A stretch of 6,935 nt of DNA from Dehalococcoidales bacterium (GTDB lineage: Bacteria > Chloroflexota > Dehalococcoidia > Dehalococcoidales > UBA2162): positions 1 to 6,935 of the forward strand of contig JAUSGV010000179.1 in NCBI GenBank assembly GCA_030648675.1. The letters are read 5' to 3'. Below the pieces are notes generated by a model that had not been told where the DNA came from, ran no database searches, and worked only from the letters and a program-made list of their open reading frames with translations. Both the position numbers and the translations under genes were made by a program. Positions 1 through 4,780 of the stretch are shown here, in pieces (positions within the stretch are counted from its first letter, which is position 1; each line of letters opens with the position of its first letter).

Positions 1-1
1 G

Positions 2-58
2 AAGCTGATCGATGACCATCTGGTAAGGGTAGTGATAGAAAGCGAGTTTGAGGGATAA
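2..58 (+). CDS. 3' end of an unidentified gene (partial)
   Basis: The window opens inside a reading frame that starts at base 2 and ends in TAA at 56-58, giving the C-terminal residues KLIDDHLVRVVIESEFEG. The other two + frames close within the first 20 bases or so, and the residue mix (alternating acidic and aliphatic) is protein-like, so this is probably the tail of a real gene lying to the left. Eighteen residues are too few to name the family. It ends 17 bases before the convergent minus-strand gene stops, so the two genes are tail to tail. Confidence 0.45.
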   Translation, partial: KLIDDHLVRVVIESEFEG

Positions 59-66
59 GAAAGGCA

Positions 67-91
67 GGAGCGGGGTCAAAAGCTCCGCTCC
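67..91 (-). terminator. GC-rich hairpin between convergent gene ends
   Basis: GGAGCGG at 67-73 pairs perfectly with CCGCTCC at 85-91, around an 11-base loop that can add weak G-U pairs. Read on the minus strand the hairpin is followed by TGCCTTTCTT, an interrupted U-tract; on the plus strand no T-run follows. It is therefore most like a weak intrinsic terminator for the minus-strand gene, whose stop codon lies in the loop. Confidence 0.35.
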
Positions 92-345
92 GGTCGCCTA
101 AGTCGAGCTGTTAACGCGGATACAGAACTTGGGTTAAAGGCGGCCAGAGAGCGAGAGCCGCAACAAGTTACCGAAGGATTTATTCCATAGAAAGCAACGG
201 TTATCTCATTCAGAGGAACTCCAATCGCCAAAGCTGCCGCAAAGTGACCCATTTCATGAATCACAGTCATAGCTACAAAGAGTACTATGAAATACAACGA
301 TAGGCCTAAGCCTAATACGAGCTTACGATTAGTCATGGCTGCCAT
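76..345 (-). CDS. Truncated M50-like (site-2 protease type) membrane metalloprotease
   Basis: This encodes 89 residues. A long hydrophobic helix (about residues 9-29) runs straight into HEMGH at 30-34. That is the HExxH zinc site of membrane-embedded M50 proteases, where the two His bind zinc and the Glu activates water. The following GVPLNEITVAFYGINPSV also fits that family. Full members normally exceed 200 residues and carry a second motif with an Asp zinc ligand and further helices. None of that is present, and the last 30 residues (Ser/Arg-rich) do not look like M50 sequence. I chose the ATG at 343-345 because CCTC on the + strand (GAGG on the coding strand, 352-355) sits 6 bases upstream; the longer GTG start at 378 has no such site. 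The other minus-strand frames also close soon after base 178, so no simple frameshift restores a full protein. It is either a remnant cut by recombination or an unusually small relative, probably inactive as a protease. Confidence 0.55.
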   Translation of the reverse strand: MAAMTNRKLVLGLGLSLYFIVLFVAMTVIHEMGHFAAALAIGVPLNEITVAFYGINPSVTCCGSRSLAAFNPSSVSALTARLRRPERSF

Positions 346-371
346 TATACACCTCGTGCCTAATCTGACGA

Positions 372-400
372 TTGACACCCACTACTGCTGGGGCTACAAT
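372..400 (+). promoter_or_regulatory. Near-consensus sigma-70 promoter
   Basis: TTGACA at 372-377 (6 of 6) is followed after exactly 17 bases by TACAAT at 395-400 (5 of 6). The predicted start is near 407. It faces right, towards the gene at 448 and the three small genes behind it, leaving a leader of about 40 bases. Confidence 0.7.
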
Positions 401-411
401 TCTGCCACCTG

Positions 412-428
412 AACGGTGCGAAACCGTT
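412..428 (+). promoter_or_regulatory. Leader hairpin with a short T-run
   Basis: AACGGT (412-417) and ACCGTT (423-428) form a 6-bp stem around GCGAA. T's at 427-430 overlap the end of the stem and are followed by GTT. It lies just downstream of the predicted transcription start and just upstream of the GGGGGA ribosome site of the 448 gene. It could be a weak attenuator or an operator. The stem is short, so chance is possible. Confidence 0.3.
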
Positions 429-447
429 TTGTTCGGGGGATACCATA

Positions 448-771
448 TTGGACTGCCCGAAGTTCGGTTTTGAAATTAATTCCTCTTTACGAAACACATA
501 CTGCAAAAATTGCGGTTGCGATTGCAGTGGCGTCTCAAAGCAGTCATGGCTGACATCAATAAGCATCACCATTCGAAAACGGCCAGAGGCTAGCGAAGAA
601 CCCCCTCAAGAAACACCTTCAAATCATGGTCGATGCCAGCTTTGTAAAGCCAGATCGCTATTCCTTTATCCTAACGGAATCTACGTAACCTGCCTCAATT
701 TGAAATGCTCTCGCCATAACGTGATTGGGCTAATAGTCAGGGATGGGGAAGAAACTTACGTGCAATGGTGA
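448..771 (+). CDS. Small Cys-rich protein with two zinc-ribbon-like halves
   Basis: This encodes 107 residues from a TTG start at 448-450, preceded by GGGGGA at 435-440 (7-base gap). The start falls directly before DCPKFGFE, which matches the usual beginning of short zinc-ribbon proteins (M-x-CPKCGFE). The first half reads CPKF...CKNCGCDC, with Cys at 3, 19, 22, 24 and 26. The position normally held by the second Cys (residue 6) is Phe, so the first zinc site is incomplete unless Cys24 or Cys26 substitutes. The second half has CQLC at 63-66, then Cys82 and Cys87 (CxxC-15-CxxxxC), a plausible intact zinc site on a beta-rich domain. A Pro/Glu-rich linker (about 45-60) joins them. There is no membrane segment or signal peptide. 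It is the first gene behind the promoter at 372-400. Function is unknown; nucleic-acid or protein binding is the usual role of such modules. Confidence 0.6.
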   Translation: MDCPKFGFEINSSLRNTYCKNCGCDCSGVSKQSWLTSISITIRKRPEASEEPPQETPSNHGRCQLCKARSLFLYPNGIYVTCLNLKCSRHNVIGLIVRDGEETYVQW

Positions 772-834
772 AAAGACACCATTAAGAAACACAAGGAATC
801 TGGTGAACAACTTTAATCTAAGTGGAGGTCTGAA

Positions 835-1026
835 ATGCTAAGAGATTTTCTGGTTGGTACATTCGGCAAAATGTTACAGGTTCTTTTTCTACTTGGTGGA
901 TTAGCATTACTTTTGGGAGGTATCTTAGGCGGCGGCTCTGGTGGGCAGATAGCTGTTGGTTTTTTGCTTCTTTGTATGAGTTTTGGAGTAAGGTATGCAA
1001 TGGGGGAAATTTTCAGGATGCGGTAA
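835..1026 (+). CDS. Small two-helix membrane protein
   Basis: This encodes 63 residues. The ATG at 835 has an excellent ribosome site, GGAGG at 824-828, 6 bases upstream, which makes this tiny gene credible. Two hydrophobic segments (about 13-31 and 38-56) are joined by a GGGSGG hinge, and the C-terminus is basic (ends RMR). The product would be a hairpin in the inner membrane. It follows the Cys-rich gene by 63 bases and precedes the next gene by 35, consistent with one transcript. I do not recognise the family; glycine-rich helical hairpins of this size are often membrane-stress or toxin-like peptides, but nothing here demonstrates that. Confidence 0.65.
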   Translation: MLRDFLVGTFGKMLQVLFLLGGLALLLGGILGGGSGGQIAVGFLLLCMSFGVRYAMGEIFRMR

Positions 1027-1061
1027 TACCCCAATCAAGCCACTTTCAACTGAGGGGGATT

Positions 1062-1268
1062 ATGAACCAACCTAATTTTAAACAAATTAACGATATCCGT
1101 AGACTAACTCATAATGGTCAATATCGTTATAAGATTACTCGTTACCATTATGGCGACGTTACTGTACGAATATACAAAGGGAATATTACCCAGCGATATA
1201 TCATTGATGCTTCTGGACACATCTTTCAAGAAACTGTCTATAGAGGGCACAAGCCCAACGGAGTGTAA
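1062..1268 (+). CDS. Hypothetical 68-residue basic protein
   Basis: The ATG at 1062 is preceded by GAGGGGG (1052-1058), a strong ribosome site 3 to 5 bases away. An upstream in-frame ATG at 972 would lie inside the preceding membrane-protein gene and lacks such a site, so I prefer 1062. The product is basic and rich in Tyr, Arg and Ile, with alternating polar and hydrophobic residues (for example RYKITRYHYGDVTVRIYKG) suggesting a small beta-sheet domain. It has no Cys, no membrane segment and no signal peptide. It lies between the mini membrane protein and the J-domain gene. Function is not recognisable. Confidence 0.55.
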   Translation: MNQPNFKQINDIRRLTHNGQYRYKITRYHYGDVTVRIYKGNITQRYIIDASGHIFQETVYRGHKPNGV

Positions 1269-1342
1269 ACGGGCTAATGCTCTTGGTTTGTTACCAATCT
1301 ATCAGAAACTAACAATCTAGGAAATTGCCAAGAAGAACGACC

Positions 1343-1356
1343 GTTATCAAGATAAC
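1343..1356. promoter_or_regulatory. Perfect inverted repeat, possible operator
   Basis: GTTATCAAGATAAC is a perfect 6-bp inverted repeat around AA. It ends 20 bases before the J-domain gene start, in a spacer of 108 bases. The two-base spacer is too short for an RNA hairpin, so a dimeric DNA-binding protein is the more natural reading. A weak promoter-like pair, TTGTTA (1288-1293) and AACAAT (1311-1316) with a 17-base gap, lies just upstream, so a repressor here could control a separate transcript. Confidence 0.3.
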
Positions 1357-1376
1357 AAAAGGCAGGGCAGATTGTA

Positions 1377-1931
1377 ATGCGTGAACAATGGGAAATCCAC
1401 TGGAAGAACTACTACAAGATACTTCAAGTTGACCCTTCAGCTGAACCTGAAGTTGTCGATGGTGCGTATATCAGACTTGCCAAGAAATACGCACCCGATG
1501 TCAACAAAGATCCTGGTGCTAACCAACGAATGGTTGAGATTAATGAAGCTAAAGAGGTATTGAAGGACACAGAAAGAAGAAAGAGATATCATGAAGAATG
1601 GTTGAGGAGATCTGGCGGTAGTAATAATTCGAACACCCCATATAATACAAATAGAAACGCTGATCCCCAAAGGTATCCACATCCACCTAGCCCTGAACCT
1701 CAATCCGCTCCTGACAAACCTTCTGAGGAAACACAATTAAAAATGTGTCCAAACTGTAATGAGAGCTCCAATATGAAAATTTTGTATGTAGATAAGATAC
1801 CTGCTTACGCTCAATGTCCCAAGTGTCATAAGCTTATCAATTTAAGACCTAAAGCGAATGAAATGTCTAAGACTGAGGTAATGAGACGTGTGGAAGAATT
1901 TTTACGAAAAAATAATAAAAGGTTCAAGTAA
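1377..1931 (+). CDS. J-domain protein with APD in place of HPD and a C-terminal zinc ribbon
   Basis: This encodes 184 residues. Residues 11-75 are a clear J domain: NYYKILQVDPSAEPEVVDGAY (helix I and start of helix II), the basic RLAKKY, the loop with DVNKDP, then INEAKEVLKDTERRKRYHEEW (helices III and IV). The diagnostic HPD between helices II and III reads APD (39-41, codon GCA at 1491-1493). In DnaJ/Hsp40 proteins that His is required to trigger DnaK ATP hydrolysis, so this one should not work as an ordinary co-chaperone. Residues 78-118 are a Ser/Asn then Pro-rich flexible linker. Residues 124-150 hold CPNC and CPKC, a four-Cys zinc ribbon, followed by a basic amphipathic C-terminal helix (163-184). 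The DnaJ Gly/Phe region and four-repeat zinc domain are absent. The start has only a moderate ribosome site (AGGG, about 9 bases upstream). The gene is AT-rich, ending in runs of AAA/AAT codons, unlike the exporter downstream. Confidence 0.8.
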   Translation: MREQWEIHWKNYYKILQVDPSAEPEVVDGAYIRLAKKYAPDVNKDPGANQRMVEINEAKEVLKDTERRKRYHEEWLRRSGGSNNSNTPYNTNRNADPQRYPHPPSPEPQSAPDKPSEETQLKMCPNCNESSNMKILYVDKIPAYAQCPKCHKLINLRPKANEMSKTEVMRRVEEFLRKNNKRFK

Positions 1932-1975
1932 TACAAACTGATACCCTACCCTGTCTCAAATTAGCGCATTACTTT

Positions 1976-2022
1976 CTTGATGACCCCTTTCTCCCGCGTA
2001 CACCCAGAAAGCGGTCATCAAG
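1976..2022. other. Long hairpin between convergent gene ends
   Basis: CTTGATGACC (1976-1985) pairs with GGTCATCAAG (2013-2022). After one C-C mismatch, CTTTCT (1987-1992) pairs with AGAAAG (2006-2011). This gives 16 paired bases around a 13-base loop (1993-2005). It sits 44 bases after the J-domain stop and 27 bases before the stop of the minus-strand fragment. Neither strand has a T-run after it, so it is not a textbook intrinsic terminator. It could be a Rho-assisted or mRNA-end-protecting hairpin, a protein-binding site, or the relic of a small mobile element. Confidence 0.6.
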
Positions 2023-2049
2023 CCCACTTAGCGAGCGGACTTAGTGCAC

Positions 2050-2296
2050 CTAAGGTTCCAGCGAATCGTCTATCCCGACAATCAGACCACCACCATGTCG
2101 AAGATTGGGCGGGTCTTTGGTAAACCGCTCGTTTTCAAAATCTAATACCACAGTTTGCTCTACTCCTGCCTTATCATTAGCGATATCCCAACAAATCACA
2201 CCCACTATGATTTCTGCCCGTGATAAAATATCCTAAAGAACGGAAAGCCGTGCGAAGCTCACATTGAGGAGGTAACAATCGCCACAAATGGATATA
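2050..2296 (-). pseudogene. Unidentified minus-strand gene fragment with a frameshift
   Basis: Read on the minus strand, bases 2232 to 2050 translate without interruption into 60 residues ending at TAG (2052-2050), including AEIIVGVICWDIANDKAGVE and RHGGGLIVGIDDSLEP. The hydrophobic beta strands, acidic turns and Gly-rich stretch look like genuine protein. Upstream the frame meets TAG at 2235-2233. A second frame (2296 to about 2224) reads PPQCELRTAFRSLGY and joins the first if one T is removed from the TTTT run (about 2224-2227 on the plus strand). No convincing start codon or ribosome site is present. I read this as the 3' end of a decayed or frameshifted gene of about 80 residues or more. 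The family is not recognised. A sequencing error in the short homopolymer would give the same picture. Confidence 0.5.
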
Positions 2297-2333
2297 TTAA
2301 AATTCGCCGCATTAGTGTATAACCTTTGGTCTA

Positions 2334-2433
2334 CATTTCGAATTTTGTTATTCGAATTTGTTCCGATTCACTCCGTTCATATCCCGATTCTCTCCTATCA
2401 TACGGTGTCCCGTATGCAAATCGGGACGGATTT
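2334..2433. repeat. Dispersed intergenic repeat, copy 1
   Basis: It begins CATTTCGAATTTTGTTATTC and ends with a hairpin, GTCCCG (2407-2412) and CGGGAC (2422-2427) around TATGCAAAT, then GGATTT. The same beginning and end recur at 4615-4724. Inside it, TTCGAATTT occurs twice (2338-2346 and 2351-2359). The middle part differs between copies. It lies just upstream of the promoter of the ABC exporter. Confidence 0.6.
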
Positions 2434-2454
2434 AATGCTTCGGATTTAACTTCT

Positions 2455-2484
2455 TTGGCCTCATTCGTTTGACCGTGCTACTAT
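2455..2484 (+). promoter_or_regulatory. Extended -10 promoter of the ABC exporter
   Basis: TTGGCC (2455-2460) is followed after 18 bases by TGC-TACTAT, an extended -10 (TG at 2476-2477, hexamer at 2479-2484). Transcription would begin about 7 bases downstream, at or next to the A of the exporter's ATG (2491). No ribosome site lies between, which fits a leaderless message. Confidence 0.45.
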
Positions 2485-2490
2485 ATATGG

Positions 2491-4473
2491 ATGATGCGTA
2501 GCGACCGTTTTACTCGCATACACAGCGATGCCCCCGACGAGAAACCCAGGATCACCAGGGATTTGCTTAAGCGCGTCTGGAAATACGCCCGGCCCTACCG
2601 GTGGTACATTCTGACGATGCTGGGCGTGACCCTGGCTACAACCGGACTCGGCTTGCTGTCCCCGCTCATCCTGCGCGATCTGATCGACCGGACTCTCCCG
2701 GCAGGCGATTTGCACCGCTTGTCCTGGCTGCTGGTCGCCCTGGTGATAATTCCGCTATTGACCGGCGGCCTGAACTTAATCCTCCGGCAGATCAACTCCC
2801 GCGTCGGCGAAGGCGTGGTCTACGACCTGCGGGTGGCGCTATTTTCCCATTTGCAGCGCATGTCGTTAGGTTTCTTCACCCATACGAAAAGCGGCGAATT
2901 GTTGAGCCGCATCAATAACGACGTCGTCGGTGCCCAGACCGCTATCAGCAACACATTCGTCAACATCTTCACCAGTTTCATCCAGGCTATCGTCGTCCTT
3001 GCGGTCATGCTTACCATGGAATGGCGGCTTTCGCTGATCAGCGTATCTATTCTTCCCTTGTTCTTTTTAGCCGCCCGCAGACTGGGGAAACAATTGCGCA
3101 GCATTGTTCACTGGCAGCTAGACCTTAACGCCAGGATGAATGCCGTGGCCCAAGAATTGCTGAATATAAGCGGAGCACTGCTGGTCAAACTATTCGGGCG
3201 TGCGGAGAAAGAAGACAAGCGCTTCCAGCAGCGTGCCGCGGACGTGAGAAACATCGGCGTGCGGCGGGCCGTAACGGGCTCGCTGTTTGTCGTCAGCATA
3301 AGCCTGTTGGGTTCGATCGGTTTTGCCCTGGTTTACGGTGTCGGCGGCTATTTCGTCATTAACGGAACGCTTACTATCGGCACTATCGTAGCACTGGGCG
3401 TTTACCTCGGAACTTTGTACGGCGCCTTGCAGACACTCACCAACGCCCCGGTCGATTTCGCTACCTCCATGGTAAGTTTCGAGCGTGTTTTTGAGGTACT
3501 CGATGTTCCCAATGAGATTACTGAAAAACCGGACGCTTTAACACTGCGTGACGTACAGGGCGTGCTGGAATTCCAGGACGTCGGTTTCCACTACACCGAG
3601 GAGGGGAAGGGATTCCTCCGTGACGTGCGGCGCTTCGGCCAGGTACCGGACAGGATGGCAGTTCTATCCGGCGAAACCGCGGAAAAGCGGCAAAACGGCG
3701 AAGAAGAACGCGAAGATGAGAAAGGTATCGGGCCAAGCCAGGCGCGTGACGAAGTGCTGGAGCATATCTCGTTCCGCGTCGAACCCGGCCGCCTAGTTGC
3801 CCTGGTAGGGCCCAGCGGAGCCGGCAAGACGACTATGACATATCTCATTCCCCGGCTCTACGACCCCACGGCCGGCCGGATATTGATCGACGGGCACGAC
3901 TTGCGGGACGTGACGCTGGCCTCGCTCACCGGGCAGATAGGCATGGTCACGCAGGAGACTTATCTCTTCCACGACACGATTCGCGTTAACCTCCTCTACG
4001 GCAGAGCCGACGCCACGCCGGCGGAAATTGAAGCCGCCGCCCGGGCGGCAAATATTCACGACTTTGTGATAGGACTTCCCTCGGGTTATGAAACTATCGT
4101 CGGCGAGCGCGGATACCGGCTGAGCGGAGGTGAAAAACAACGCCTTGCCCTCGCCCGCGTCATCCTGAAAAACCCGCGTATCCTCGTACTGGACGAAGCG
4201 ACGAGTTCTCTCGACAGCCAGTCCGAAGCCCTGATACAGGATGCCCTGAAGCGCGTCATGGTCGGCCGCACCAGTATCGTCATCGCCCACCGTTTGAGCA
4301 CTATTCTGGCGGCTGATTTGATTCTGGTTATGGACCGCGGCCGCATTTCCGAGCGCGGCACGCATAATGAATTGCTGGCTAAAGGCGGAATATACGCCCG
4401 ACTTTACGAAACCCAGTTCCGCAGCAAGATGAAGAACGAGACAGACAACCCCTCGAACGACCAGCCCGTATAA
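2491..4473 (+). CDS. ABC exporter, fused permease and ATPase (type IV half-transporter)
   Basis: This encodes 660 residues and probably works as a homodimer in the inner membrane, expelling a substrate (lipid, drug or peptide) at the cost of ATP. Residues 36-320 hold about six membrane helices with the coupling-helix sequence typical of MsbA/LmrA-like exporters (GFFTHTKSGELLSRINNDV). The ATPase domain shows the A-loop Tyr368, Walker A GPSGAGKTT (440-448), Q-loop Gln488, signature LSGGEKQ (544-550), Walker B ILVLDE (564-569), D-loop SSLD (572-575) and H-loop His600. All catalytic residues are present, so it should be active. It is longer than the usual 580-610 residues mainly because of a charged insertion of about 46 residues between the A-loop and the next strand (about 371-418). 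The ATG at 2491 has no ribosome site and an alternative ATG follows at once. Substrate cannot be told. The codons are GC-rich, in contrast to the genes at its left. Confidence 0.95.
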   Translation: MMRSDRFTRIHSDAPDEKPRITRDLLKRVWKYARPYRWYILTMLGVTLATTGLGLLSPLILRDLIDRTLPAGDLHRLSWLLVALVIIPLLTGGLNLILRQINSRVGEGVVYDLRVALFSHLQRMSLGFFTHTKSGELLSRINNDVVGAQTAISNTFVNIFTSFIQAIVVLAVMLTMEWRLSLISVSILPLFFLAARRLGKQLRSIVHWQLDLNARMNAVAQELLNISGALLVKLFGRAEKEDKRFQQRAADVRNIGVRRAVTGSLFVVSISLLGSIGFALVYGVGGYFVINGTLTIGTIVALGVYLGTLYGALQTLTNAPVDFATSMVSFERVFEVLDVPNEITEKPDALTLRDVQGVLEFQDVGFHYTEEGKGFLRDVRRFGQVPDRMAVLSGETAEKRQNGEEEREDEKGIGPSQARDEVLEHISFRVEPGRLVALVGPSGAGKTTMTYLIPRLYDPTAGRILIDGHDLRDVTLASLTGQIGMVTQETYLFHDTIRVNLLYGRADATPAEIEAAARAANIHDFVIGLPSGYETIVGERGYRLSGGEKQRLALARVILKNPRILVLDEATSSLDSQSEALIQDALKRVMVGRTSIVIAHRLSTILAADLILVMDRGRISERGTHNELLAKGGIYARLYETQFRSKMKNETDNPSNDQPV

Positions 4474-4509
4474 TTTCCTCTACCAGCCACACCGTCTCAA
4501 CCCATTGTC

Positions 4510-4529
4510 ATTCCCGCGAAAGCGGGAAT
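4510..4529. repeat. GTCATTCCCGC-type hairpin repeat
   Basis: ATTCCCGC and GCGGGAAT form a perfect 8-bp stem closed by a GAAA tetraloop (4518-4521). It is preceded by GTC and followed by CCAG. This hairpin is a common scattered intergenic element in many bacterial genomes (known from memory). Lying 37 bases after the exporter stop, it may also end or stabilise that message, though no T-run follows. Confidence 0.6.
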
Positions 4530-4614
4530 CCAGACGTGACTTTCCCTCTTTCGTAAAGTTATGGATTCCTATGAGTGTACGAATTGGAACGAGATTAAGG
4601 GAGATTTTTTCTGT

Positions 4615-4724
4615 CATTCGGATTTTAGTATTCGAATTTGTCCCGATTCTAACCGCTTCGGGATGCCGCATGCTAATCGGCATAAATCGGAACGGGGCGT
4701 CCCGTATGAAATCGGGACGTATTT
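4615..4724. repeat. Dispersed intergenic repeat, copy 2, with two hairpins
   Basis: It begins CATTCGGATTTTAGTATTCG and ends CGGGACGTATTT, matching both ends of the copy at 2334-2433. It holds two hairpins: ATGCCG (4663-4668) with CGGCAT (4678-4683) around CATGCTAAT, and GTCCCG (4699-4704) with CGGGAC (4713-4718) around TATGAAAT. The loops are alike while the outer stem bases differ in a paired way. It lies just upstream of the -10 box of the next gene. Confidence 0.6.
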
Positions 4725-4745
4725 CGTATTTGTTCTGCCTCATAG

Positions 4746-4751
4746 TATAAT
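4746..4751 (+). promoter_or_regulatory. TATAAT -10 box of the 4781 gene
   Basis: A perfect TATAAT lies 29 bases before the ATG, giving a leader of about 22 bases that includes GGAGG. The -35 is weak: TTCGTA at 4723-4728 with a 17-base gap, at the edge of the repeat. Confidence 0.5.
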
Positions 4752-4780
4752 TAATTTCAATCAACATACATGGAGGACTC

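Larger units (their letters stand above)
1932..2490. other. 559-base spacer with hairpin, gene fragment, repeat and promoter
   Basis: This stretch has no intact gene. From left to right it holds a strong hairpin (1976-2022), a minus-strand gene fragment (2050-2296), one copy of a dispersed repeat (2334-2433) and a promoter that abuts the exporter start (2455-2484). A GAGGAGG at 2266-2272 resembles a ribosome site, but the nearest ATG (2288) is 15 bases away and its frame runs into the repeat. Confidence 0.6.
4474..4780. other. 307-base spacer made largely of repeats
   Basis: No gene is supported here. It contains the GNRA-loop hairpin repeat at 4510-4529, a second copy of the dispersed repeat (4615-4724) and the -10 box and ribosome site of the next gene. 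A minus-strand open frame crosses it, but only as a shadow of repeat sequence and the downstream gene. Confidence 0.6.

Noticed and set aside
972..1061. Longer N-terminus for the 68-residue protein, starting at ATG 972
   Set aside because: It lies inside the membrane-protein gene and has no ribosome site, whereas ATG 1062 has GAGGGGG just upstream.
1283..1297. Hairpin TTGGT-TTGTT-ACCAA after the 68-residue gene
   Set aside because: A 5-bp AT-rich stem with no T-run; too weak to call a terminator.
2040..2054. Short imperfect palindrome CTTAG-TGCAC-CTAAG
   Set aside because: Only 5 bp per arm, overlapping the stop of the minus-strand fragment; easily due to chance.
2288..2449. A 53-codon + strand frame after GAGGAGG (2266-2272)
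   Set aside because: The ribosome-site-like sequence is 15 bases from the ATG, too far, and most of the frame is dispersed repeat sequence.
3793..4365. A 190-residue minus-strand open frame opposite the ABC ATPase domain
   Set aside because: It is antisense to a domain with all ABC motifs intact; long antisense frames are expected in GC-rich coding DNA.
4505..4750. A + strand frame beginning MSFPRKRESR in the spacer
   Set aside because: This is the usual false translation of the GTCATTCCCGCGAAAGCGGGAAT repeat.
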